DNA of 64,000 nt from Rhopalosiphum padi (lineage: Eukaryota; Arthropoda; Insecta; Hemiptera; Aphididae), in assembly GCF_020882245.1 (NCBI RefSeq), contig NC_083598.1, forward strand, positions 1,543,178 through 1,607,177, given 5' to 3'. Below, piece by piece: positions 10,754-22,500 of the stretch (positions within the stretch are counted from its first letter, which is position 1; the number at the start of each line of letters is the position of its first letter). Below the pieces are notes generated by a model, which was not told where the DNA came from, made no database searches, and worked only from the letters and a program-made list of their open reading frames with translations. The translations under genes were made by a program, and so were the position numbers.

Positions 10754-13318
10754 GAAAATAGATTTTAGAAAATAATATATTATAATCATACTTTTAAGGA
10801 AATTACTCTTTATTGTTGATGAAGTAAAGGTGGTTTAATTTTTGATAAATTATAAATATTATTATTTTGATATCAAATAATGTTAACTTTTTTGTAATTT
10901 AAAAATAGTAGTTTTTGTATTATTGTTATAATTTATGTTTACTATAAAATATTATTGCCTAACAAACATAAAATCCTTGATAATTGAGATATAATTTTAA
11001 AATATATACTATTACTTGCACACATACAAATAAATTAATATTTACTATTTTATTAAGAAGTTTGTACAATTGAGATATTATTTTATTTTATATCTTTATA
11101 TGTGAAAGAAAATGAGTTTATAAAAAAAAGAAAGTGCAATGTTCAATTTTTAATACATGATCAACATTTATATATCTTTCAAGTTTTCTTCAAACATAGT
11201 AAATTTGTACATTCTTAGTTTTTTACTTCTTTTTTATAGCATCAGTTTTTAAGACCATACTGATAAATATACCACCTTTAATCTTTCTATATCCATTGTC
11301 AAATTTCACCAATTAAATCTTGGCTTTATTTGTTTATTCTATTTTCATTTCATTTTCCCATCTTAAACGCAGATATCCTAAATGTATTGTTTATTCTAAT
11401 ATACATTCCTGCACCATATGTACTTAGGCGGATGCTATCCTCTAATTGAGATTCATCAAAGTTGTCTTATTTTAATTTCCTCTACAATGCTGGACTTTGA
11501 TATAACGGTTTGAGTTCCTCATTATTTTGATCTTACCGTTCATCTTAATTTCTGTGTACGGTATAATTGACCATATTAATTTAAGCGGCTTCATCGATAG
11601 ATTGAACCGTATATTTATGATATTTTTCTTAAATCAATAAATAACAAATGTATTTTTTTCCATATTATAATTTTTTTTTTATCTGAATGTAAATTTGGTA
11701 AATACAGTAAATGAAATGAAAAAATTTGTTTTGACATTTGGCAGGTAGTAAGATATCTCTTTAATTATTGCATATTATTTTGTCATACTTCTTGTACATG
11801 GCATATATAATTGTTGTCCTCTATTTTTTACAATCGACTACTTTAGCCAATTATTTTTGATTATTAGGTGAACCTGTTAAGTCACCTATCTATTTTTTTT
11901 TCAATAGATACTTATTCTCTCAGGATGCTTTATGTTTATGGGAATTTTTATTTGCACCAGTATGTCTTCTATCATGGGTACTGGAGAATAAGTTGTAATG
12001 TTAAATTCTTGATTGTTATGAATATTCAGTTTCTTTACTATTCAAAAGTTTATAGAAATATATCAATGCATTATCAGCGTAAAAACAAATAAATAACATG
12101 ATATAAAATTAAAATTATTTTAATTGATTAAATTAATAACAACCAAAAATATACAAACAATTTTAAATAATGTAATGTACAATAACTATTACCTACATTT
12201 CTATTTTTTGTTGTCAGTTAAAATACTAAATTATTTAATATTTGTATATCATTGGTATTTTTTTTTATATTCCGTTCAAGACTGAATTTTATTATTAAGA
12301 TATTAAGTTATATATACATATTATAAACATGTATTATTTAAATTTATACAATTTTTAAATAATTATTATTTGTTATGTAGTATAAGCTTTTTTTTTTTTT
12401 ATATATAAATCATAGTTAAGCAGATTCTCAATATTTAATGGACGATTGTTATTATTTATATTATTTAATGCAACTTAAATCATTAAAATAATGTATTGTG
12501 AAATTTTTTTTAAACTCATAATATGAGCTGGCATTAAAACAAATTTATAGTTTCTAGTTCCTAAAATTTACTAGTTTTGCTCAACACAAAATATTCGAAT
12601 AAATATTTCAAATTTGTGTAGTTACTCTTAGATAGGTATCAGTTAATTTAATTTTTAATGTTTATTATTAATAAAAATGTACTTGTTTGTCTTTTATACT
12701 CGTATTTTTAAGTTCAGCTTTTATAAAATCTTAAAAAATTAATACTAAATAGTATGCACTTTTTAAATATTTTGCCCTTTAATTTTTTAGAAAACATTAT
12801 TAATACAATGACTAATAAATAGATAAGTATATTTTAAATATTATCTAAAAGGTTGGACATCTGGACTTAGTGGTTAGGTAATATCATTGATTATACAGTA
12901 AAATTGATTAGTGGTGTCTATGTTTTGGTTGAAAACTTGAAAATATTGCAACTATAGTAGTAAAGATAACTCAACAATATGCATAATAAATTGGAAGGCA
13001 ATTTGAAAAGTTGACAAGTTTTTCAGTAAACCATATGATTCCCAGTTACTTTAAATCTATGAAACTAGTAAAAAAGTCATCTAAAAGCTTGGACATTTGA
13101 TGATATTAAAGAAAAAGTTATTTATATTCCCTTGAATAATATAAAATCATGTGTTATATTTTTATTACATAACTAATGTATATTTAATAAATTTCAATAA
13201 AAACAATTTTTAATTGTTAAATTTATGAAAGATTTTCTTTTTTTTTGTATATTACCTAAAAAAATTTTTTGTTAAAATATTTATTTATTTATTTTGATTT
13301 ATTAAATAGTTTAAATTG
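10754..13318. other. gene-free AT-rich region downstream of PPID
   Basis: Starts with the PPID 3' UTR. Apart from short ORFs with no recognisable product and many A/T runs I see nothing. Weakly protein-like minus-strand sequence around 11220-11640 might be an old retroelement scrap but cannot be supported. Confidence 0.5.
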
Positions 13319-13326
13319 GTTATTAT

Positions 13327-13936
13327 CAGGGCTCAGATTTTATACCACTAAAAATAAATTAAATATGCGCTACAATATTACTTAAAAACATGAAAAATAG
13401 CAAAATTAAAAATGTATTCTATTCATAATTAAAAATTCATGATAATGAATTAATAAATACATTTATAATTAATTAAAAACTAATGTTAGTTTATATTTTT
13501 TAATTACTAAAATTACTTGAATCAAGCATGGTGACTATTCAAATTTATCTGGAAATAAGAATAAAATAAAATAATATATTAAATTATTTTACTTGAGTTA
13601 CACTGTATGATTAAATGTTTCAATATGAACAAAAATGTGGGTATTTTTCATATATATTCAAAAAAAAATAAATAAATAGTTAAAATAAATGACATTTTTA
13701 TAATTTTCATACTGAATAATAAAAACTAGATTTATGAAAATACAAAATAAAACTTTATATTATGCAAATTAGCAAAATATAACACTTAAAACCTAAAATA
13801 CTTCACATAATATGCAAAAAATAGCATTATAAAATGTCATATTTGGAGTCACCGATGTATAAAACAAATGTATAGCTCATTCTGCTATTTTTATCTGTAT
13901 CCTATAATTAGCAAATGCTATAAAATCTGAGCCCTG
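13327..13936. mobile_element. non-autonomous hAT-type element with 8-bp TSD
   Basis: The ends are inverted copies of CAGGGCTCAGATTTTATA: left end at 13327, right end reading TATAAAATCTGAGCCCTG to 13936. The element is flanked on both sides by the same 8 bases, GTTATTAT (13319-13326 and 13937-13944). An 8-bp target duplication plus CAG...CTG termini is the hAT signature. The 610-bp interior is AT-rich with no transposase ORF, so it is a MITE-like derivative that would need a transposase in trans. Confidence 0.85.
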
Positions 13937-14187
13937 GTTATTATATTATATTATAATTATGCCATATGAATAAATAAATAATATTACATTCAAACATATT
14001 TTTTTGTAATTCTGTCATATAAACAACAAGCTTAAAATTTGATTGGTTCATAATTAATTTGGTATTTTTAATTTCAAATGTTCAAAATTAAGTTTTTATG
14101 TACCTACCAATTAATATTGTCTATCTATAAATTTAAACATATTATCCTTAGTTTTTTTACTTTTTTTATAATTATAAAAGTCTTGGA

Positions 14188-14890
14188 TTGTTGTTTTCAT
14201 TTTTAAAAATTGACAAGGTTCAACATGTTCCTAATTCGTGGTTTAATGAGTTATATGATCAGGAGATTAGTCAATGTTGGTTTCTGTTCACAAAGATGAA
14301 AAAGTCCATAAAACACCTATCAAGTAGTCAAATCAAAAAAATGATATTGGATTGCATTGACCCAAATGACACAAATGGTGTTTTAACCATAGGTGTGACC
14401 TTTTAGTAAGTATGCATAATATAATATGTTAAAATAACACTGAATTTTTTGAATTATATTAATTGTTTAACTTATGAGTAAGTTTATATGGTTAAGAAAA
14501 ATAGAATTAAATCAATATGTAAAATAATTAAAATTTATTTTTACTATTATTAATTATTATTTATTACAGACTTAAGTTTCTCTTCAAAAATTGATAACCT
14601 TATAGATAAGATATTGAAATTGAAAGAACAGGGAAAAAAGAAGGATGAAACAATTATGAGCCAAATATTATTATGGGTCACTTGCTAGGATATCTTCAGC
14701 CGTACAAAATAATTCTAAACTACTAGAATCTATTTTATCTGTTGATCGACGTGTCCGTGCTCTTGCTATGCCATTCCCAAATTTGCCATCCCCATTTATG
14801 GTGCTTCTTCCCATTAAAAATCTTGACGATCTACAGACCTTTGAAAATATACTAGACAATTCTACTGAAAATTCTGATTCGATGAAATAA
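14188..14890 (+). pseudogene. relic of a DUF4806-type gene
   Basis: Two pieces look like the family represented intact-ish at 58524-61055. The first (14188-14406) has a VQHVPNSWF motif followed by CW and an IKKMI helix, like the N-terminal VEVVPTYWV...CAW block. The second (about 14690-14890) contains LPIKNLDDLQTFENIL, which matches the DUF4806 start (WPLQNHESLEDME in the other copy), and then stops at 14888-14890. The middle (14571-14686) is open in some frames but has stops and shifts. No start exon or complete C-terminal block (GG-K...KKVF) was found. I infer a truncated, decayed copy; it could also be 5' exons of an unusual gene. Confidence 0.5.
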
Positions 14891-15655
14891 TATAGAGAAG
14901 AATTTGTAAGTGTAATATTACTATTTTTCATTTTTTTAAACAAACATTCTTATTCAATTAATTTATTATGATAGTTTCCTTATAAGCTAAAAAGTATGTA
15001 AATAATTACCTAAATATCCCACATTCCCACCATAAGTACCCACATTAAAGGATTGGGTAGACTATATTTGTATTAGCTAATATATATGTATACATACAGT
15101 ATGTCCCAAAATTCCCGTATCAACCTTTAATATATCCATAGAAAATCAATATATTTAAACGCGGTTATTTTACAGCACTAAGTATGGAAATTCTGATTGA
15201 ATGGCATAAAATTAATAAAAATATTTATTTCAGTATGACAATACTTTTACATACCTTATTAAAGTTTTGATTTGAATAGAAATAAAAATAGCCGTGTCTT
15301 ACCGTTAAGTATCTTAATTATCATGAAGTGAACCTAAAGTATTACGAAATTGGATCTTAATCTTATAGTTATAATTAATGCGATTTATAATAATAATACC
15401 TACGCATATCGCAATTTTGTAGATTATAATTAAAATTATTATTTTATGTTCTTTCTTTATAGCTATTACTGCTATTAGTGTCATAAAGTACAATACGTAC
15501 AAAGTACAATACGTACTGTGTCTTTAGTTATAACTTTTTATTTTTTACTTATTTTGTTCAATATTTAAAATGACTCATACATTCTCAGTACATCATTACA
15601 TATTTACATCGACATGGTGAAATGTTACTTCCAAAACAACGAAAGTCATAGACAA
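14891..15655. other. gene-free region
   Basis: AT-rich sequence with only short, unrecognised ORFs. No repeat ends were found. Confidence 0.4.
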
Positions 15656-16390
15656 GTAGTGGCGCAACCGCGCAACTATGGGGGTGTTAAAGCTTTACTT
15701 TAAGTACCCCCAAATTTCACGTCTTTGTAATTTGAAATATCTATAGTTTTAACAATGTTGTTTTATTTTTTATGATTTTATTATGCTTTGTTTTATTTTT
15801 CTGATCTTGCATACTGACTAATAAAATACATTGACTTATTAACAAGTTAATAAGTGAATGATTATATGTATATTATATTATCACCATTGTAGTGATATTG
15901 TGTGTTCAATTCGGTTATTGTTTAGCCATATAAAACAGGGGCGGACCAGAGGGGGGTGCTATAGCACCCCCTTGGAATATTGATTCCTAGAAAACAAATA
16001 CTCTACACAACATGCATTTTTCAGCAGGCTGAGTACATTTATACACAAAATAAGAACAAAAAAAAAATTGAAAAGTAATTTTTCCTTATTCAATACTGAT
16101 GATTGATAACTAGATTTTATATGTATTTGTTGTTTATTTAAATTATAAAATTATAAAAATGTTTTATTAGATTCCGAGCGGAGTGATGAATATGAATGTA
16201 TTGATTTTACAATAATGTATGTTTTTATTATTTTTTTTTTTTTTGTGTGTCATCACGTTTTGGAGTAGTAACAGTGCTTTGATTTTTACTTCAGCCCCTT
16301 TTTGAAAAGTAAAATGAATCTAGACATCTAGTTGGTACTTTATACCAACAATTGTATACCCTGCGCGGTCCAAATGACGCCACTGGCTAG
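15656..16390. repeat. composite repeat island with GC-rich palindromes
   Basis: A GC-richer island holds a hairpin around 15683-15713 (GGGGGTGTTAAAGC...ACCCCC), a perfect 20-base palindrome GGGGGTGCTATAGCACCCCC near 15954, a CAGGGGCGGACCAG block resembling a hAT-type end (15937), and a dispersed-repeat copy at 16170-16348. Its outer ends (GTGGCGCAACCGCGCA at about 15660; TGCGCGGTCC...GCCAC at about 16367-16387) look weakly inverted. No target duplication was found, so element borders are not settled. Confidence 0.45.
16170..16348 (+). repeat. dispersed repeat (copy 2)
   Basis: Shares the GAGCGGAGTGATGAAT... start, the TATTGATTTTACAAT block, the CATCACGTTTT block and the ATCTAGTTGGTACTTT block with the PPID-intron copy at 8725-9205. 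It is truncated about 180 bases in. Confidence 0.7.
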
Positions 16391-17985
16391 TATGTTAATA
16401 TTCAGTATTTACTAAGAAATAAGTATATCTACTGAATAGATATCTATAGATATATCTGCAAGTTACAAATGTAAAATTACGAATTTGTTAATATTGTACA
16501 TAGCCACCAAGGTATTTTAAAAGTTGTCGGCTTTAAATCTTAGTACAAACTTAAATATAAATCAATAAAAATCAATAATAATGATTGTTAGGATTGGTCA
16601 TCACTTCTCACTATTACTTATCGTTAGTTGTTGGTAACAGGTATTTGCCGAATTGTTAAAAAAAAACAAATACAAAATTGATTCGGGTAAGATAAATAAA
16701 CACGTGTATTGCATAAGACCACCTGAGGCACAATTATATAAGTAAACATTGTTAGAATGATAAATGACAAAATTGTAAAATGTAGAATATGAATATCCCT
16801 TAGATGTATATTTGGTATACATTTTAACTACCTATTAGATATTAACATGACTTGACTAGTGCTATAGCCCTATAGGTAAGTAGTGTCCACACACTAAAAC
16901 AAACATTACAAACTATCTTTCTAAATCTATTAAAAATATTCAAAAACTTTTATTTAAACAGATTTTATCTAAATTGGATGATAGAAATATCTTGTGTCAC
17001 CATTATGAATGCTCTATTCTTTATTTCTACGTCTACATTGATTCCCTTCTCATCGATTAAAAAATGCATTGGTGCTGACGTGCCTATATCTCTAAATATA
17101 AATTAAAATAAAGTGAAAATATATATAAATAGTTAGGTTAGTTAACTGAGGAAGTAAATGTCCCCCCGTGCTAAATATCAGTTTATCGCGTTATTTAAAA
17201 TATTAAACAAATATTATATACCAATTTATAATTGTTTACATTATTAAATTTATAATATCTTTACATCCAACATACAAAAAAAAAACATTGGTAGTAAGAA
17301 ATATAATAGGTAGGCAGGTAGCTTAAGAAATATTCATAACAAAAATTTTTAATTTTGGTAGACTAGCTAGAGAGTGAAAACAAAAATCAAAATTAGGAAT
17401 ATAGGTATACCATTACAATGTTTCAAAAGTCTCTACCTACTCTGGATTATTTGCAAATTACAATTAAATTACTAGAATACTGAGAACCCAAAAAAGGAGG
17501 ATTGTTTCTAGAATGAAAGGCTGGTACCTACTCTAAAATTAATTGTTGTAAGAAATCAAGGCTAATTATTAGCTCAAAAATTAATTTGTTAATAAAATAA
17601 AAGCTACATCATTATATAAACGTTTAAAATTTGGTGGTTCTAAACAATCTAAACCAAATGCTATATCAATAACATCCAAACCCACATCGGTCTTTTAAGT
17701 TTAAAAGCCATTATTCTCAAAAACTACCAATGTATAATTTCGAGCTTATCAACTAAATTATTTTGTTAAGGATTCCACACAACTGATGTACTTCTATGAT
17801 TGACCTAACAAGGGAGCAATATAAAATCTTTAAATAATTAATATACTTAAAATTAGGACCGTATCAAATCAGCACGTAATGGCCGTAATGCTTACTTTAT
17901 ATTGTATCAATATAAATCTATCAATCATAAAATAAAAAAAAGATTTATTATTTTGACGAGAGAAAGAAATACATCTACACATATC
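16391..17985. other. gene-free region
   Basis: AT-rich. ORFs on either strand are short and unrecognised. No element ends were found. Confidence 0.4.
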
Positions 17986-18235
17986 TCGGCATTTAATGAA
18001 AGACCATTTTTGAAACACCATTCCGAAAATTTGTCGAGATTATGTTGAAGCGGAACTGTCCATAATCATAATATATTTTTAAATCGTCGGCGAACAATAG
18101 ATAGTAGTTACATGATTTAAATATAAGACCAACATCGTTAATAAATAGTATAAATAAAAGGGGAGATAAGGCCACCCTGAGAAACACCAGAAATGATAAA
18201 TGCAATATTTCGGAAGACTATATCAACCTAGGAAC
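17985..18235 (-). pseudogene. non-LTR retrotransposon reverse transcriptase fragment
   Basis: The minus strand encodes a piece of the RT palm: an ISGVSQG block, a one-base frame change, then LSPLLFILFINDV and a FADD box (LLFADDLKIY) equal to the catalytic YADD of RTs. These blocks sit in family order and at the usual spacing. The remainder of the element is missing. This fits a 5'-truncated, decayed LINE of the Jockey/R1-like group; the clade is inferred only from the GVPQGS...LSPLLF...INDV pattern. Confidence 0.75.
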
Positions 18236-18521
18236 ATAAGGAACTAGGTGCCGTAATATTAAAATTAATATAAGTAAATTACTTTAATAAATATATTAGG
18301 GACGAGTCCCTCAAAGTTAATAGAGGGCCAATTTTCTAAACTTAAAAATCTAGTGAACCAAAGCATAGAAGCCAAAAAAGTCATTAAAATTTAAAATTTA
18401 TAATTCGGTATCATTCATTTATTTATATTTACATGTTTTAATTTGCGATTCGAGGATGTGTAGATAATTAAACTCTTGCAGATAATAGTTAAACAAAATC
18501 GACTTAATACTAATAAATTCT

Positions 18522-18657
18522 CAGGTCCGTATACCGCTTAGGCTATTAAGGCTAAAGCCTAGGGCGGCAAATTTTAACAGTCGAAACGAAATAGCTTTTT
18601 TTTTAGGTGGTAAATTTATTTCAGCCTACGTGTGGCAAAAACCTTAATCCGGCCCTG
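18522..18657 (-). mobile_element. 136-bp hAT-type MITE, same family as 43447-44542
   Basis: Flanked by an 8-bp duplication TAAATTCT (18514-18521, 18658-18665). Its left end (CAGGTCCGTATACCGCTTAG then GCTAAAGCCTAGGGCGGCAA) is the reverse complement of the right end of the 43.4-kb element. Its right end matches that element's left end (GCTGAAATAAATTTACC and CCGGATTAAGG...). So it is a fully deleted derivative in the opposite orientation. Confidence 0.9.
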
Positions 18658-18665
18658 TAAATTCT

Positions 18666-19537
18666 TATTCTACCATAAACTGCATAAGTTCTATTTTCAT
18701 TTTATGCTTTTTAGCGTACTGTAGGTAACACTAAAAACAAAAAAATAATAAAACCAATAGCTAACATGGCACTACGATGACGGAAACAACTAAATTAATA
18801 AAATAAAATAAGAAGGTACATAGGTACGTCTATTAACTTTGTTAGCTATCTCTCTATAAATACATTAATTATATAATAGACTTTTAATGATTTAGCTTTA
18901 GTTCAATAGGTACCTACTCGATAAGACGATAAAAATCTAATATTTTACGTAAAATATATTATGTAGGTAATAAGATAAAATACAGATAAACGCTAAAATC
19001 TTATAAAGTTATTTGAAAATATAATGTATCACGAGTTAGATAATATATGGGGAACGAATACGGCTCGCGGACCATCAGTTTTCCGTCTCTGCCTATAATA
19101 GTATAATATGTATATTATGGTTCTTATTGTTTTGTTTTTTAATATAGGTATTTAAGATTAACTAATAATTAGCTATTTGTTATTAGCTGTGACGATTTTT
19201 ATCAATACAAAATAAATCAGCTGATAACCCGATAAGCTAAAGTCATTTGATAACTACTGATAGCACTTGCCAGTTGCCACTTGCCAGCACTCCATAGTCC
19301 ACATTACGTCTTCCCAACAGGCGTGAGGCACTGAGGCGTTTAGTAACCACTACTTATTACTACGTATAGTGTACATGTATATAATATTTCAAATTTATTT
19401 CTATAGACATTAAAATGTTATTAATTTGTAATATTATGGTGTTATACAACCAAATATCAAATATGTGAATACTGCAAGTCGACATTTAAATTTTTGTACA
19501 CTAGTTTTAGAATATTTAAATCTGTCAAATTACAGAA
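18666..19537. other. upstream region of the BLTP3 gene
   Basis: AT-rich with a slightly GC-richer patch at about 19250-19330 (TTGCCAGTTGCCACTTGCCAGCAC) just upstream of the gene. This should hold the promoter and 5' UTR; no specific site can be assigned. Confidence 0.4.
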
Positions 19538-22500
19538 ATGGCTTCAGTTCTTAAAAAGCAAATTTTAAAACAACTATCAAGGTGAGTTTTAAAAATTGAC
19601 AGTTTTTTTAAAATACTTTTCTTTGGTTTTGTTATGTATTAAATGTATGATTAAAATGTAGGTTTACCAAAGGCCTGAGAGAAGAAGACATCAATTTGAG
19701 TACGTTTAAAGGTGAAGGTGAATTGACATCTCTGGAACTTGATGAAAATGCTTTAATGGATGTATTAGATGTACCATATTGGGTACGAATAACCAGTGCC
19801 AAATGTGATAGAGTTTTCTTTCAGGTTCCATTCATGGCAATCAAGAAAGTTCCTATGTCCTTGGTAATATATTATAATATCAATATTTTGATATTTGTTT
19901 AGAAATAAAGAATGGTTATATAATGTACATGCATATTATTGACAAGTATAGAATTTAATTATTTAATAATATTGGTCATTTAAAACTAGAAATTAATGAT
20001 TTAAAAATAAAATGGGTTTGTGTATATATTTACGATCAAACCAGGGTACAGAAAACAAACGGTTAAGGTTAAAATTATTAAAAACCAAAGGTTGGTTATA
20101 CCTATATTGGTCTGGGCAATTTTAAATTTGATATAAAGATTAAAATACAAGTTGATACATTTTATTTGTATATTTATCATAGCTTATTCTTATATTGTTT
20201 TTATATTAAATTATAACAATTTATAGAAAAATCATTCACATTAAAATAACTTTTAAACAATAAATATTTTAATTTGATGAACATTTTTTTATAAGTAATT
20301 ATATCATGATGTTTTATAGACTTTAGATAAAGTTTCGGTTGAAATCGAGACTTGTGACAATGTTGAATCAATGGCAATGAGGGAAAATGTTCAGACTGTA
20401 CAACCGGGAAAATATAAATTTATTAATCAAGTTATTGATGGTATGACTATACAAATCAATGAAGTTAATATTACTTTTAGAGATCCTGCTTTTCATGCTT
20501 CTGTTCAGGTAAAACTTTTTTTTAAATAATTTTTCTCCCATAGACATAAAAAATAAAATTCCATAATAATCTCTTTATCTATTTACTTTTAACTCAACTA
20601 AGCTTTTAAAACTATATTGTGTTAATAGTAATTATTATCTTTTTATTTTTAATTATTGAGATAATGTATTTAGTTATTATACCTATTTAGAAAGTTGTTA
20701 TAATAGAAAAAAAAAGTTTTTTAGATAACTATCATGTATAATACATATTATAATAATATATTAATTGATTAGGTTACAAAAACGGTATAAATTAATTTTT
20801 ATCAATTAGATTAAAAATTATTATATTTTAAAATTAAATTACTTAATTTTTGAACATGTTTACTATATATTTTATAATATGTTTATTTTCAAATAATTTT
20901 CGATGTTGAATGTAGATAACATAATTTGCAATAGATAGATAAAATAAAATGAAATAAAGGAGATTCAAAAAAAAGTTCATAATATTTGTAACCCACTGAT
21001 AAGTTATAACTACAGCGCGGATTTCTATGCAATTGCATATTTTTTTCCTTTTAATATTTTTGGATTTTTGTCAGTTATCTCCACGAATCATCATAATTTG
21101 AAGCTAATGGTGAAATTTTTTTTTGCATATTGCTGCATATTTAAAGGTTATTGTATATTTTTGCATATTTTGGCAAAATTCAAAATTTATTGCATATTGA
21201 AATGAAAATTTAAAAAAATGTATAAAATAATATTTTGTTAAGTAGAAAAATTAAAACTAAATTTCATAGTCACTAAATAATAATTTATATATATATTTAG
21301 TTATAACTTATAAGATAAATAATCGATTACGACGTAAACTTCAACTATGCCCCATTAACTTCAGTTGACGTTGAACATTCGTTCTCAGTCTTTAAAAATA
21401 TGTTAATCGATAAATGACACAGCTTCACAGAAGAAAAACTTGAAATGCATATGATTATTCATTTTAATAATAAATACAATTTTAAAAATAAATTAAGTTC
21501 AGAAAATTCCCTAAATTTTTTTTTATTTATTATTTAAGTAATTAATTATTATAAGTTTTATTGTAAATTTTAAATAAATAAAAAATTCTTGCATATTTTT
21601 ACATATTTTCTTGATTTTAACTGCATATTTTTTGTATATTTTCATGATTTTTACTGCATATTATATGTCATATGTCGATACTTTTAAGTGCATAAAAATC
21701 CGCGCTTTAGTTATAACTTGTGGTGGAGGATTTTATAGAGGGTTCATAATAATGCAACATGTTTCAAATATATATTTGTTTTATAATAATTAATTATACA
21801 ATTTTTAAGTATCAGGTTAGTGTACACAAACTAATTAATCTGAGTATGTAGTTTATTATATTTATGAGACTATTTTCTTATTTTAAAAATACAAAAAGTT
21901 AATGATAGTTGATTAATGATATTGATATAAAAAAATATATATTGTATACTTAAAATATAAATATAAACATTTTAAATATTTATTTATATTAATTGTATAA
22001 TTAATAACTTTAAACCAGCATCTATAAAATATCAATTAAATTAATTTTTGTATTTTAGATTTTGAAAATATTAGTTCAATCTAAATCTCCTAACTGGGAG
22101 TCTACAAATCTTAAAACAACAAGACTAAAAAATGAACAGAAAACTCAAATATTGATATTTAAAGAGTTGACTTGGCAGATGATACGAATTGAATTATATT
22201 CTACTAATGATCGAAATAAACCTCCTATTAAATTATTCACAAATGATATAATTTGCCGGTTAACTATTAAAAAGAGACTTTCAGGTAGTTAAATATTAAA
22301 TTATGATAATTTTAGTATTTTTCTAATTCAATTAATAAAAAACTATATAATTTCCAAACTACTGTAGATTGTTTCATTTTGGGATGCAAGTTAGCAATTT
22401 TAATTGAAGAGTTATTGTGCGTTTTCACTGATTCTCAAATGAAAGCAGCACTTCATTACATAGATTCATTAGCTGGTGTTGTAAAAAAATCAACAGATCT

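Noticed and set aside
11220..11640. Possible minus-strand retroelement protein
   Set aside because: A few residues look protein-like but no RT, endonuclease or gag motif can be named and stops are frequent.
14671..14943. 90-codon minus-strand ORF
   Set aside because: The plus strand over the same bases carries the DUF4806-like block LPIKNLDDLQTFENIL; the minus frame is its shadow.
15656..16390. A single TIR transposon spanning the whole GC-rich island
   Set aside because: The outer words are only weakly inverted and no target duplication was found; the island is better described as several overlapping repeats.
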